A stretch of DNA of 64,000 nucleotides from CBDAQR01 sp965199055 (GCA_965199055.1 CBDAQR010000003.1:1-64000), one strand, 5' to 3'; numbered from the stretch's first letter, positions 1-8,011 are shown. Notes: a model not told the origin generated them from the letters alone. Program-made: numbers and translations.

Positions 1-2
1 AA

Positions 3-248
3 AACGACAATCAGCTAGCCAAATACCTGAACTGGAAGCCTCAATCTATTACAAAAATAAATAACGGCGGTTCTATAAGTGATATAAACGCAGAACGCCT
101 AGCAAGAATTCTCAAAAAAGACCCAATGGAATTAATCGCTGTCTCAAACTTCCAGCGCGCAAAAAACAAAGAAATAAAACAGATCTGGCTCAAGCTAGCC
201 AAAGAAAAATCCAAAGAATCGAGGGAAAACCACCATGATCATATTTGA
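3..248 (+). CDS. DUF3693-like phage-related DNA-binding protein, 5' partial
   Basis: An open frame enters from the left window edge and ends at TGA 246-248, giving 81 visible residues. The visible part begins NDNQLAKYLNWKPQSITKI and continues with SDINAERLARILKKDP and a basic C-terminus. This resembles the helix-turn-helix-like DUF3693 proteins of Vibrio-type filamentous phages, in which a LAKxL...I..W helix pair is followed by an A.RLA.IL.xDP segment. The start codon lies outside the window. The last 14 bases overlap the start of the next gene, suggesting co-translation. Base composition is AT-rich compared with the phage genes further right. A regulatory role for a phage or satellite is an inference from the family; I cannot show that it belongs to the prophage at 2.4-8 kb. 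Confidence 0.6.
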   Translation, partial: NDNQLAKYLNWKPQSITKINNGGSISDINAERLARILKKDPMELIAVSNFQRAKNKEIKQIWLKLAKEKSKESRENHHDHI

Positions 249-492
249 TACTTTACGTTTCACCGAAACACTCAAATCCGGTGGTTTTTCAGACCAACAG
301 GCAAAGGCCGAAGTCAACGCCATCCAAGATGCTTTCACACAGGTTCTAGATAGCCAGATCGCATCAAAAACAGATATTCAGAACATCCAAACGGAACAGC
401 GATTAATGCGATGGATGCTCGGCGTTAACCTGACCCTGACCCTGACCCTCTGGCCCATGGTCGTTGCCATAATGTGGAAACTGTTCGGGTAG
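235..492 (+). CDS. DUF1640-like coiled-coil protein with C-terminal membrane anchor
   Basis: The gene encodes 85 residues. The N-terminal FDTLRFTETLKSGGFSDQQA segment, the Q/K-rich helical middle and a C-terminal hydrophobic segment (about residues 63-82) match the small bacterial DUF1640 (CCDC90-like) layout of a short coiled coil followed by one membrane helix. The ATG at 235 overlaps the preceding frame by 14 bases and has GAGGGAAAAC just upstream as a plausible ribosome binding site. Function is unknown. In this family the coiled coil is thought to drive oligomerisation at the membrane. About 220 bases without a recognisable gene follow, up to the insertion sequence. Confidence 0.6.
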   Translation: MIIFDTLRFTETLKSGGFSDQQAKAEVNAIQDAFTQVLDSQIASKTDIQNIQTEQRLMRWMLGVNLTLTLTLWPMVVAIMWKLFG

Positions 493-778
493 GCTGCCAA
501 TCACCTTATCCCTGGATCTTACAGTGAAGCAAAAGGCCATCACTGGATAGCCCCTATAAATATACAACCAATTGGCTTCAAGCCCGAAATTAACAGAGGA
601 ATCGGCCAAGGAAGAATTCGCACTAAACCTGACAATCATCCCAATAGTTATCACCATACCTTGGCAACTCACTGAGTAAACCAGCCATGGAAAATGTGAA
701 ATTTCACACAAAAGGAGAGGTGGACCCAATTCTTTGAACAGCAATACCCGATTCTATAAGTGGATGCCTGCCCTGGAT

Positions 779-1606
779 TTAAGCTGCCATGGGTATTGGC
801 AGCGCTTCGAAGTAAAACTGATCTGGTGTCTGCCGGTCAAGACTGCTGTGGGGTCGGCGGCCGTTGTAGAACCGGAAGTAACGATCCAGGCCAGCCTTGG
901 CGGCCGAGACAGTGTCGTAGGCATGCAGGTAAACCTCCTCATACTTCACTGATCGCCAGAGTCGCTCGACGAACACGTTGTCCCGCCAGGCGCCCTTGCC
1001 GTCCATGCTGATTTGGATGCCGTCGTCCTTCAGCAGACTAGTGAAGGCCAGACTGGTGAACTGGCTGCCCTGGTCGGTGTTGAAGATATCCGGCTTGCCG
1101 AATTTCTCCATGGCCTCTTCAACGGCTTCCAGGCAGAAGTGCGTATCCATGGTTGTAGAGATTTTCCACGACAGCACGCGCCGAGAGTACCAGTCCACAA
1201 CAGCGGCAAGGTAGACAAAACCCCTGGCCATCGGGATATAGGTCAAATCCATCGCCCAGACCTGATTGGGTCGGTCGATAGTTAGGCCCCGTAGTAAGTA
1301 CGGATAGACCTTGTGCTGCGGATGCCGCCGAGTGGTCTTGGGCTTGCGGTACAGTGCTTCAATGCCCATGAGACGCATCAGTCGACGAACTTTGGTACGG
1401 CCCACCCTGTGGCCCTCCTGCCGCAGCAGATCCTGCAGCATCCGGGAGCCCGCGAATGGCAGCTCCAAGTGAAGCCGATCTATGCGATTCATGAGTATCT
1501 GATCACGCGGGCTAATAGGCTTGGGCTGGTAATACACCGTGCCTCGGCTGATATCCAAAAGTTTGGCCTGTCGACTGATTGGCAGTTTGTGGTCGCGGTC
1601 GATCAT
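779..1606 (-). CDS. IS3-family transposase orfB (DDE integrase core)
   Basis: This 275-residue protein has the HTH_21 segment near the N-terminus, then an rve integrase core. The acidic catalytic residues can be seen in DLTYIPM, in NTDQGSQFTS and in the glutamate of VFVERLWRS. The C-terminal YNGRRPHSSLDRQTPDQFYF is the usual ending of the family. It catalyses strand cleavage and transfer at the IS ends. The frame is intact and full length. Confidence 0.92.
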   Translation of the reverse strand: MIDRDHKLPISRQAKLLDISRGTVYYQPKPISPRDQILMNRIDRLHLELPFAGSRMLQDLLRQEGHRVGRTKVRRLMRLMGIEALYRKPKTTRRHPQHKVYPYLLRGLTIDRPNQVWAMDLTYIPMARGFVYLAAVVDWYSRRVLSWKISTTMDTHFCLEAVEEAMEKFGKPDIFNTDQGSQFTSLAFTSLLKDDGIQISMDGKGAWRDNVFVERLWRSVKYEEVYLHAYDTVSAAKAGLDRYFRFYNGRRPHSSLDRQTPDQFYFEALPIPMAA

Positions 1607-1905
1607 TTTCTTTCGCTCAGCAATCCCGCCTTGTTGAGCGCGCCTTCTAAAAAATCGTTTTCCAAGGTCAGCTCACCGATTTTGGCATGAAGCGTCTTCA
1701 CATCGACCGGCGGTTCCTTGCTCTCACCGCCGTCAAACACGTCAGCGGACCGCTCCAGAAGCTGTGTCTTCCACTGCGTGATCTGATTCGGGTGAACGTC
1801 GAACCGCTCGGCGAGTTCTGCCATGGCCTGTTCACCCTTGAGGGCCTCCAGCGCCACCTTGGCCTTGAATTGAGGTTTGTGATTGCGGCGAGGTCTTCTA
1901 GCCAT
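1603..1905 (-). CDS. IS3-family transposase orfA
   Basis: This 100-residue protein starts MARRPRRNHKPQFKAKVALE and contains the helix-turn-helix LAERFDVHPNQITQWK (about residues 31-46) followed by a leucine-zipper-like C-terminal helix. It is the DNA-binding half of an IS3-type transposase. The frame is open upstream to 1959, but the ATG at 1905 is preferred because AGGAG lies just upstream and family members begin with this basic segment. The stop overlaps the orfB start in an ATGA arrangement, so orfB may be made by coupling or by frameshift fusion. Confidence 0.88.
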   Translation of the reverse strand: MARRPRRNHKPQFKAKVALEALKGEQAMAELAERFDVHPNQITQWKTQLLERSADVFDGGESKEPPVDVKTLHAKIGELTLENDFLEGALNKAGLLSERK

Positions 1906-1996
1906 TCTGATCTCCTGATATCGGGCAATACGATGCCCTAAGTCAGGCAGGGAATCCACTTATAGCGCTGTTCAGATTATTGGGACCACCTCTAGG

Positions 1997-2390
1997 ACAG
2001 TATTACTTACCTCTGTCCTTTTGCAGCGGCTGGCGATGCCAGCCTCAAACAGTGACCAAAAACGGGACAAAAGTCGGCTGGTGCCGACAGCTCCGCCACA
2101 AGGGCTACGCAACGCCCTACGGGCGCGTCATCAGGGCAACATCTGTATCATTTCTGAACACCCGCAGTACGTTTTGTGGCTAATAAACTGGTCAAAAAAT
2201 AGCCAATGACTTCGGACGTCCGGACAAAGTTTGGGTGTCACGTTCTGACTGTCCGGCTGTGACGGCAACGCCGTCAAGCCCGCATAACAGGGGGCGTGTT
2301 AAATCGCCAGAGGCGATCAGGCGGCCTGTACGGGCCGGTGAGCGATATTACGCCCGCCCGCCGTGAACACAGCCCCAATATTATGCGCAC
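1997..2390. other. Hairpin-dense non-coding region, candidate phage origin/packaging region
   Basis: No gene is supported here. Instead there are several perfect or near-perfect hairpins within about 320 bases: GGCTGGC/GCCAGCC at 2028-2044 (3-nt loop), GTCGGC/GCCGAC at 2073-2088 (4-nt loop), GCCC/GGGC at 2114-2124, the palindrome CGGACGTCCG at 2213-2222, GACGGC/GCCGTC at 2261-2275 (3-nt loop) and TCGCC/GGCGA at 2304-2316 (3-nt loop). Filamentous phages keep their replication origins and packaging signal in such a structured intergenic region. Its position just after zot fits that role, but the nick site was not identified. Confidence 0.5.
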
Positions 2391-2391
2391 T
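2364..2391 (-). other. dif-like half site (XerC arm) at the prophage end
   Basis: On the minus strand, overlapping the first base of the zot stop codon, the sequence AGTGCGCATAA matches the XerC arm of the gammaproteobacterial dif consensus (GGTGCGCATAA) at 10 of 11 positions. The 6-bp centre and the XerD arm are degenerate. Filamentous phages that integrate with host XerCD commonly carry an attP with one good and one poor arm. The other boundary was not found. Confidence 0.45.
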
Positions 2392-3479
2392 CAGAACGCC
2401 GGGGGCGGACGCTGAGTCCCCTCAGCGTCCGCCCCCGGCCCACGCGCCGTCGGCAAGCGATCGGTACGCTCCTCATCCCGACGCGGCTGGACCGGCGTCC
2501 CGCACGTGGCCAACCACTGCCCGCCACCGAGCAATCGCGCCACCAGCAGACAATCGGAGACCTCCACCAGCGACCAGCCCAGAAAGGCCAGATCACGCGC
2601 CTGGAACCGGGCACCGCCATAGTCCACATGGTAGCGCTTCGGCGGCGGCTGACCATTGACCCAGGGACCGAGCTGGGTGTAGCCGAGCGTGGCCAGTGAG
2701 GGCTCAAACGCCCCGAACCCGGTGACAAACCCCGCCACCTCAGGCGCTGCGGGGGACGCTGGCGATGGGGACGATGGCGATCGGGACGGCGCGGCAGCGG
2801 CAAACGCACTCAGGGCCTGCTGCACCGACGCCTCAGACACCTCAACCCCGTCCGCAGGCCCAAGCGTGGTGATAAACCGCGAGAGAATGGCCACCACCAG
2901 ACCCAGCAGGCCCACCACGGCCAGCGCCCCGAAGAGCACCTTGGGCGGCAGCCGGAAGCGGTGGGTGTGGATTTCGGCCGAGTGGTAAAGCCCAAACAGC
3001 GACTTGTCCAAGCGCGACGTGGTCGCCACCGCCTCGCGTTTCTCACGGCGGTCATTGACGTCATCACAGGCCCGTTGCCAGGTAAAGCAGCGCACCACCT
3101 GCGCCCCGAACTTGCGTTCAAAATGCAGATGCCGGCCGCACAGACGGCGCACCTCGACATCGATTTTTCGGGGGTGCTGGGTGACGAGGAAAAAATCAAA
3201 GCCGCGATGGCGATGCTCATCGAGGCGGGCAATGAACTCGGGCACCGGGGCCCGGGTGCGCTGCGGAAACAATCGGTGCGCTTCATCGACCGCCACCACC
3301 GCCCCATCGGGCAGGGATTGCCAGTGGCGCACCTGCTCATCATCGATCGCCTGCCAGGCACTGACCTGGACCCCATCAATGTGATTGTAATAAATCGTGC
3401 GGTCGGTCAGAGTGCGCAGCTCAGCGATCAGGTTCAGGGTCTTGCCCGCCCCGTTAACGCCGGTAATGAGCGTAATCAC
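2391..3479 (-). CDS. zot: Zot-like phage assembly ATPase (pI family)
   Basis: This 362-residue protein is the inner-membrane ATPase that drives extrusion of filamentous phage. The Walker A motif GVNGAGKT is at residues 7-14 and the Walker B segment VVAVDEAH is around residues 61-68. A single membrane helix follows at about 181-201 and a periplasmic tail completes the layout of pI/Zot proteins. The tail contains a Ser/Pro/Ala-rich linker. The start overlaps the upstream DUF2523 gene by four bases (ATGA). The name comes from the Vibrio cholerae homologue; assembly is the expected role, and no toxin activity can be inferred. The stop codon lies against the dif-like site. Confidence 0.93.
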   Translation of the reverse strand: MITLITGVNGAGKTLNLIAELRTLTDRTIYYNHIDGVQVSAWQAIDDEQVRHWQSLPDGAVVAVDEAHRLFPQRTRAPVPEFIARLDEHRHRGFDFFLVTQHPRKIDVEVRRLCGRHLHFERKFGAQVVRCFTWQRACDDVNDRREKREAVATTSRLDKSLFGLYHSAEIHTHRFRLPPKVLFGALAVVGLLGLVVAILSRFITTLGPADGVEVSEASVQQALSAFAAAAPSRSPSSPSPASPAAPEVAGFVTGFGAFEPSLATLGYTQLGPWVNGQPPPKRYHVDYGGARFQARDLAFLGWSLVEVSDCLLVARLLGGGQWLATCGTPVQPRRDEERTDRLPTARGPGADAEGTQRPPPAF

Positions 3480-3781
3480 GACGTGGCCGAGGACACGGCC
3501 GCGCCAACCACCAGCGTCTTGACCGGCATCAGTGCCAGCTTGGCCGAAATGAGGACCTGCAACACGGCCATCACATCATCAATGCGCGCCAGACGCAGCG
3601 AGAACAGCACAAACTCGGACAGATGATGCCCGGAAATCAGCCGGTACACTTCCGCCCAGAGCAGATCAACCGCCTCGGACAGGCCGGTATAGGTCACAAA
3701 GGCCGCCCCGAGCCAGGCCAGCAGCATGACCGCGGCCTTAATGAGTCCAAAGGTAATGATCCAGGTGATAATCGCAGGCAT
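3476..3781 (-). CDS. DUF2523 family inovirus minor coat/assembly membrane protein
   Basis: The protein has 101 residues and hydrophobic segments at about residues 4-34 and 76-97, with an amphipathic middle. Length, hydrophobic pattern and position directly before zot are those of DUF2523 proteins, which occupy the pVI place in inoviruses and are thought to cap the virion end where the adsorption protein sits. The gene begins one base after the adsorption-protein stop and overlaps zot by four bases, so the three genes are probably translated as a coupled unit. Confidence 0.8.
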   Translation of the reverse strand: MPAIITWIITFGLIKAAVMLLAWLGAAFVTYTGLSEAVDLLWAEVYRLISGHHLSEFVLFSLRLARIDDVMAVLQVLISAKLALMPVKTLVVGAAVSSATS

Positions 3782-6184
3782 CTAGGCGCTCCTGAAAAAA
3801 TACACGCTCGAGAAAATGAGCGACACCGCAAACAGGATATTGCCCAGCACCGGCAGATAGGCGCACCAGTAATCGGTCAGAAAGCGGGCAAAAAACGGGT
3901 AGGTCACCGAGTCGGCGGCAATGCCGAAGGCGCGGGTGGGATCGGGACAGGCCTGCGCGGTACCCAGCCAGCCCTCGGTCGTACCCGAGGGCAGGACAAT
4001 GCGCTGCGTCAGCTCGGGAATGGGATTGTCCAACGCATCAAGGTCGGGATAGCTGGCCGGCACATCTGCCTCGTCATAGGTCTCAAAATCGGCCACGGTC
4101 AACGGGCCCTCGCCGCGAGCCGATTGCACCAGCGAATAACAGCCCAGGCCTTGCCGGGTGGAGCCCTGGGAATAGGGATGCTCGGACACCGCCACATCGA
4201 ACCAGGGCGATGCGCTGGCATAGCGCGGGTTGCGGCACAGGCCACCGGCATCGGGACTGGCGCAGGCGATAAACGTCGTATCAATAAAGCGGGCATTGGC
4301 CTCAAACACCAGCGGCGCGGGGCAGCGCTGCACACACGCCGACGCCGCCTCACCCAGGGCCGGGGTGTATTCATGGGTCAGCGGACACTCGGCCCCGGCC
4401 CCGTTGAGACCCAGCAGCCGGTCAAGGATGCCCGCCAACACCGTATTGCCGCCATCAATGCCCTCGACAATTGCACCGAGCTGCACTTCACTGGCGGCGC
4501 CGGAGGCACGAATATCATCAAACACCGCCTTGGACTGGCGCAAAATGCCAAAAATATCGCGGACCGCCACCAGCAGCGCCTCGATGTCAGTAAGCGTCTC
4601 ATCGGCACTGCCGGTCTCAGCCACCACCGTACGCAGCACCGCCAGAATGTCCGTGAGGGTGGTTTGGGAGGTGTCGCCATTGAGCACCGTGCGCACCCGA
4701 TCGATGGCCTCAATCACCCCGCTCACATCCACCCCAGCGCTCGCTTCGAGCTCAGCGAGCACCGTCGTGACCGCCTCGGCCACGTCACCGCGAATCACAC
4801 CGAATTCCTCGATAACCTGGTTATGTCGGGTCCAGGAGCGATTACGCAGGATGCCGGTGTCGTCAAGAATCTCCGCGCCCTGCGCCAGCACCGCATCGAA
4901 GCGCCCCGCAATATTGAGTTCCGTCAGCGCCGCGAGCACCGCCGCGATCTGCGTCTGGGTCGCACCGTGCTGGCCCAACAGCGCCGCCTGCTGCTCGCGG
5001 CCCAGTCCGGCCAGCGCCTCGAGATCGCCCGCGATGTCCGACTGGCCCGACAGCAGGGCATCATGGCCCTCGCCTGCCTCCAGTGCGGCAAGGATCGACT
5101 CAACGGCCGTATCCATCTTCGCCGTCAGGCGGCCCTGGCGGATGCCCGCATTGGTATCATGGTTGGCAATATTGACCGTCTGGGTGCTCACCGTGTCGAG
5201 CAACCGATCCAGGCGGCGCCCGAGATTCAGCGCATTGAGGGCATCCAGAACCCCCGTGACCTGCGTGCGGGTCGCGCCAAGGGTGCGCAACAGCGCCGCC
5301 TGCTGCTCGCGGTTCAGTCCCACCAGCGTCTGAAGATCACCCAACATATCGCGCTGACCGGCCAGCAGTTCATCATGACCCTCGGGCTCGGCCAGATTGC
5401 GAATCAGGCGCAGCACCGTGGCCAGCTCGCCCTGCGTCTCCCTGTGCTCGGCCAGCAAATCATCATGATCCTCGCCGGGAGCGATACCGCGCAACAAGCC
5501 CAGTACGGTACCGATCTCGCGCTGTGTCTCGCCGTGCTCGGCCAGCAACGCCTCGCGCCCATCCGGCCGATCCAGATTGCGCAGCTCACGCAGCACCCGG
5601 TCGACCTTGTTGCTCACCCGACCCAGGTGGCCGCGGTTGTTGTGCACCTCAAATTCGATAATGTCCAGGTGGGAACGCCCATCGGCGGAGCGGAATTCAG
5701 CCTGAAACGCATCGTTCAGGCGCAAAATCCGGTCAATGCGGGAAGAGATCGAACGGGCCGAGGCCCCGGCCACGTCGGCAAAGGACGCCGGCACCGCCGG
5801 ACAAAAACCCCGGCCCGGCTGCACGATAGAATAAAACGTACGAATACCCCCGTTGGGTACCGTGCATAACACCTCATAGCCCAAGCGGGTTGAACGAATC
5901 GTGAATTGACCCTGCCGACTAGACAGTACACACGGCTTGCCGAGAAATGAAAGGGCACTGACGCGGGCAGAGGGATAGCCACAAATCACCGCAGGGGCAT
6001 CTCGCACCTCGAGCGAATCCTGTGCATCCGCGCTCGCCGGCAGCAGCACCATGCACAGCAGAAGCACTAGCCCAGCATAATGTACCAGGCCATCACGACC
6101 ACGAGCAGGACATAGAAATGCGACCAATGTTCCATCAATGACACGCCAGGGGCCAACGCGCAGCCCCGGGCGTACTCGGGACAC
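3782..6184 (-). CDS. Large repeat-containing phage adsorption protein (pIII-like)
   Basis: The open frame encodes 800 residues. A secretion signal (LVLLLCMVLLPASADA) lies at about residues 38-54. A long helical region contains related repeats, for example EGHDELLAGQ near residue 265 and EGHDALLSGQ near 370, each followed by GLxREQQAALL. A Cys-containing domain and a terminal membrane helix (LPVLGNILFAVSLIFSSVYF) follow. Position between coat protein and DUF2523 identifies it as the tip protein that binds the host receptor. The start is uncertain: GTG at 6184 begins just after the coat gene, but the signal begins well inside, and a TTG further in is also possible. It is much longer than typical pIII proteins. 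Confidence 0.75.
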   Translation of the reverse strand: MSRVRPGLRVGPWRVIDGTLVAFLCPARGRDGLVHYAGLVLLLCMVLLPASADAQDSLEVRDAPAVICGYPSARVSALSFLGKPCVLSSRQGQFTIRSTRLGYEVLCTVPNGGIRTFYSIVQPGRGFCPAVPASFADVAGASARSISSRIDRILRLNDAFQAEFRSADGRSHLDIIEFEVHNNRGHLGRVSNKVDRVLRELRNLDRPDGREALLAEHGETQREIGTVLGLLRGIAPGEDHDDLLAEHRETQGELATVLRLIRNLAEPEGHDELLAGQRDMLGDLQTLVGLNREQQAALLRTLGATRTQVTGVLDALNALNLGRRLDRLLDTVSTQTVNIANHDTNAGIRQGRLTAKMDTAVESILAALEAGEGHDALLSGQSDIAGDLEALAGLGREQQAALLGQHGATQTQIAAVLAALTELNIAGRFDAVLAQGAEILDDTGILRNRSWTRHNQVIEEFGVIRGDVAEAVTTVLAELEASAGVDVSGVIEAIDRVRTVLNGDTSQTTLTDILAVLRTVVAETGSADETLTDIEALLVAVRDIFGILRQSKAVFDDIRASGAASEVQLGAIVEGIDGGNTVLAGILDRLLGLNGAGAECPLTHEYTPALGEAASACVQRCPAPLVFEANARFIDTTFIACASPDAGGLCRNPRYASASPWFDVAVSEHPYSQGSTRQGLGCYSLVQSARGEGPLTVADFETYDEADVPASYPDLDALDNPIPELTQRIVLPSGTTEGWLGTAQACPDPTRAFGIAADSVTYPFFARFLTDYWCAYLPVLGNILFAVSLIFSSVYFFRSA
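6067..6135 (-). CDS. Possible 22-residue single-helix minor coat peptide
   Basis: In another frame inside the start region of the adsorption gene, ATG 6135 opens a 22-codon frame beginning MEHWSHFY and continuing into a hydrophobic stretch ending in MAWYIMLG, then TAG. Inoviruses encode very short one-helix proteins (pVII/pIX type) near the major coat gene, so size, hydrophobicity and location fit. It overlaps the N-terminal coding region of the pIII-like gene, which would make sense if that gene really starts further downstream. No clear ribosome binding site is seen and chance is possible. Confidence 0.35.
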   Translation of the reverse strand: MEHWSHFYVLLVVVMAWYIMLG

Positions 6185-6190
6185 ACCCGC

Positions 6191-6400
6191 CTAGAGAATG
6201 ACCGCTGCCAGCCACTTGATGGCCATGATGGCCACAAACACGCCCAGCACCGCCGCGCCCGCCGTAGCCACATCCGTGGTGGCCGTGGTCAGCGACGTGG
6301 TCACTGACGCCGGAATCGCGGCACTGGCCTGGCTGCTCAGCAGCGCACCACCGGCCATCGCCGTTACACCAACACACCCTTTTTTCAACACACTTTTCAT
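6191..6400 (-). CDS. Major coat protein precursor (pVIII-like)
   Basis: The precursor has 69 residues. MKSVLKKG starts a basic, hydrophobic signal peptide with an ASA cleavage site near residue 27, leaving a mature protein of about 42 residues that begins AIPAS. It contains one membrane helix (GAAVLGVFVAIMAIKWLAAVIL), the standard design of filamentous phage major coat proteins. The ATG at 6400 is chosen over the longer frame because GGAGACTC lies directly upstream and the signal begins here. The usual basic C-terminal residues are reduced to a single lysine in the helix, which is slightly odd. Confidence 0.85.
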   Translation of the reverse strand: MKSVLKKGCVGVTAMAGGALLSSQASAAIPASVTTSLTTATTDVATAGAAVLGVFVAIMAIKWLAAVIL

Positions 6401-6410
6401 AAGAGTCTCC

Positions 6411-6671
6411 TCAGTATCGACCCAACACATGGCGCACAGCACGAATGCCAAACGCCGTCACCAGAAGCAATAAGGTCCCGTCCAGCAACACTTGATAATC
6501 GGCCTGGGACAGGGCCGGTAGACACGCGGCTACCGGGGGAGACAGCTGAACAGTACTGTCCGCTGTGAGCCCACTCGATTGGGTCGGAACAGAGACCCAC
6601 AGCAACACCCCGATAGCCGCGATTCGATGCCCAGGACGGGCCAAACCTCGCCGATCACCCATCACGATCAA
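6411..6671 (-). CDS. Small inovirus membrane protein
   Basis: This 86-residue protein has a hydrophobic N-terminal segment (about residues 15-32), a Ser/Thr-rich loop with one cysteine, and a second hydrophobic helix (VLLDGTLLLLVTAFGIRAV) ending in a basic tail. It lies between the ssDNA-binding and major coat genes, where many inoviruses carry a minor virion protein. There is no distinctive motif, so the assignment rests on size, membrane segments and position. A second ATG four codons in could also be the start. Confidence 0.55.
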   Translation of the reverse strand: MIVMGDRRGLARPGHRIAAIGVLLWVSVPTQSSGLTADSTVQLSPPVAACLPALSQADYQVLLDGTLLLLVTAFGIRAVRHVLGRY

Positions 6672-6680
6672 ACGCGATGC

Positions 6681-6959
6681 TCACGCCAGCAGCGCCTTGC
6701 ACTGCGCTTCGGTGAGCTTGTTGAGCTCGATGCTGTAGCGATCGAGCTCCAGATTGCCGAACTGGGAGACCCGAAATGAACGGGCACCCAGCAGATACTT
6801 GCCAGGCTCGTAGGGCGGCGCACTGCCCAGACCGATCCGGTACGTCGTGGGGTACTTGACATCCGGCGACCACATATACGCAATCTGATAACGCAACTCG
6901 TTGCCATTGCGGGTGACCTCGGAAAACACCTGCGGCGAATCAATCTCGATATACATCAT
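6681..6959 (-). CDS. Phage single-stranded DNA-binding protein (gene V-like)
   Basis: The protein has 92 residues. The segment at residues 50-75, YEPGKYLLGARSFRVSQFG followed by NLELDR, is closely parallel to the core of Ff/Pf-type helix-destabilising proteins (Y.PG.Y...SF.VGQFG.L.IDR). These coat newly made viral single strands and switch replication towards packaging. The start overlaps the replication gene by four bases (6956-6959), so its amount is probably coupled to that of the initiator. Confidence 0.85.
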   Translation of the reverse strand: MMYIEIDSPQVFSEVTRNGNELRYQIAYMWSPDVKYPTTYRIGLGSAPPYEPGKYLLGARSFRVSQFGNLELDRYSIELNKLTEAQCKALLA

Positions 6960-8008
6960 GAGACGCTCCTTAACGGCATCGCCGCTAATTCGTTTTCAGG
7001 CTGGAAAATCAGGCAGTGCTCATACGCCCAATCAGGGGCCTGGTACTGCTTGCCCTCAATCACCCGCCGTATCGGAATGATCTCGGGAGCGTCTTTCGAG
7101 GGACAGGGCACCGCAATGTCTATCCCGTAGAGCAGGAGCTTTCTTCTATGATTGTAAAACGTCCACTTCTTTAAAACGCTTCTGACATCGACGCCTTCCC
7201 TGTGCAACAAATACGTGCAGCGATAGGTGGGATTCAGGGTCAACAGGACCTCATGCGCAAGTTCAGTTTGTGTACTCATGTCAAGTCTTCCTATGTAATC
7301 GGCATAGAGTTGTTTGACGCGCTCGGGTGTGACATCCACCAGTCGCCGCATGTCAAGCTCGTCCAGTTCCTTACGCTTTAAACGCAGTTCAATTCGTACC
7401 AGGCTCTGCGCCTCTTCAAATATCTCGCGTGCCATGGGCAGGGTCTCAGGAAGCCTGTGTTTGTGGGCATTCAGTTCATCGCCCTTGCCATAGCAGACCA
7501 CAGACCAGCGCCGTGATGACTTCTGAAAGGTCAAAGTTGAGCCGTACGTACTGGGGCGGCCATTGCGGGAATGCGAACGGATCGAGGCCTGTGACAGCCA
7601 CGCCCGGCACTGATGAACATCCTGGAACTGCAAACTCTCGGTAATATCCATGCGGGACACGGTGGCTTCGCGCAGGGTCGCATCCTGTACAACGGGTAAC
7701 ACGCCGTGCCCCTCCAACCGGTCACAGACCGCGCGCATCAAGCGATACGGATCATCAGAGCCCCAGACGTTGTGACCCTGCAGAAACTTGCTCGGGTTAC
7801 CGGAGATCATCAGTTCATCGTTCAGACCGGTATCGGAGACAATGGCACCCGTCGAACGCAGCGCTATCTTCGCTTCATGCGAACCCATACTCTGCATCCA
7901 CTTGACTGATCGCCATTCCTCAACCCCGTGTGGATCTATCGCAATTACCACTCCCCCGGACAACGGGGAATGAGTTAAAGCCAGACGCATGGTAATCCAG
8001 TCAATCAC
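6956..8008 (-). CDS. Inovirus replication initiation protein (gene II/X family)
   Basis: This 350-residue protein begins MIDWITMRLALTHSP and matches the phage/plasmid replication protein family (Phage_CRI at the N-terminus, Phage_X at the C-terminus) in its opening D-W/T-R pattern, the GNPSKFLQGHNVWG segment around residue 72 and the TYRCTYLLHREGVDVRSVL region near the C-terminus. Its role is to nick the double-stranded form and start rolling-circle replication. It is the first gene of the phage operon, and a palindrome-rich AT-rich control region lies directly upstream (8012-8080). Confidence 0.85.
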   Translation of the reverse strand: MIDWITMRLALTHSPLSGGVVIAIDPHGVEEWRSVKWMQSMGSHEAKIALRSTGAIVSDTGLNDELMISGNPSKFLQGHNVWGSDDPYRLMRAVCDRLEGHGVLPVVQDATLREATVSRMDITESLQFQDVHQCRAWLSQASIRSHSRNGRPSTYGSTLTFQKSSRRWSVVCYGKGDELNAHKHRLPETLPMAREIFEEAQSLVRIELRLKRKELDELDMRRLVDVTPERVKQLYADYIGRLDMSTQTELAHEVLLTLNPTYRCTYLLHREGVDVRSVLKKWTFYNHRRKLLLYGIDIAVPCPSKDAPEIIPIRRVIEGKQYQAPDWAYEHCLIFQPENELAAMPLRSVS

Positions 8009-8011
8009 AAG

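Larger units (their letters stand above)
716..1993 (-). mobile_element. IS3-family insertion sequence, complete
   Basis: The two ends form an imperfect inverted repeat. From 716 inwards and from 1993 inwards both read AGAGGTGG(A/T)CCCAAT, and the match continues to give about 22 of 26 identical bases. The element is 1278 bp long and is flanked by a direct AGG on both sides (713-715 and 1994-1996), which fits the 3-bp target duplication usual for IS3-family transposition. It carries overlapping orfA and orfB on the minus strand. Neither frame is interrupted, so it may be active. It separates the DUF3693/DUF1640 pair from the phage hairpin region. Confidence 0.85.

Noticed and set aside
2391..3479. 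Zot as an enterotoxin gene.
   Set aside because: Zot-family proteins are primarily filamentous phage assembly ATPases, and the context here is purely structural phage genes.
4230..5333. A second long plus-strand frame (367 codons) over the same gene.
   Set aside because: It is Ser/Ala/Arg-rich low-complexity translation, another shadow of the adsorption gene.
3623..5869. A 748-codon plus-strand open frame antisense to the phage adsorption gene.
   Set aside because: It is rich in Arg, His, Gln and Gly without any fold or signal, and mirrors a GC-rich repetitive gene that has clear signal peptide, anchor and phage context.
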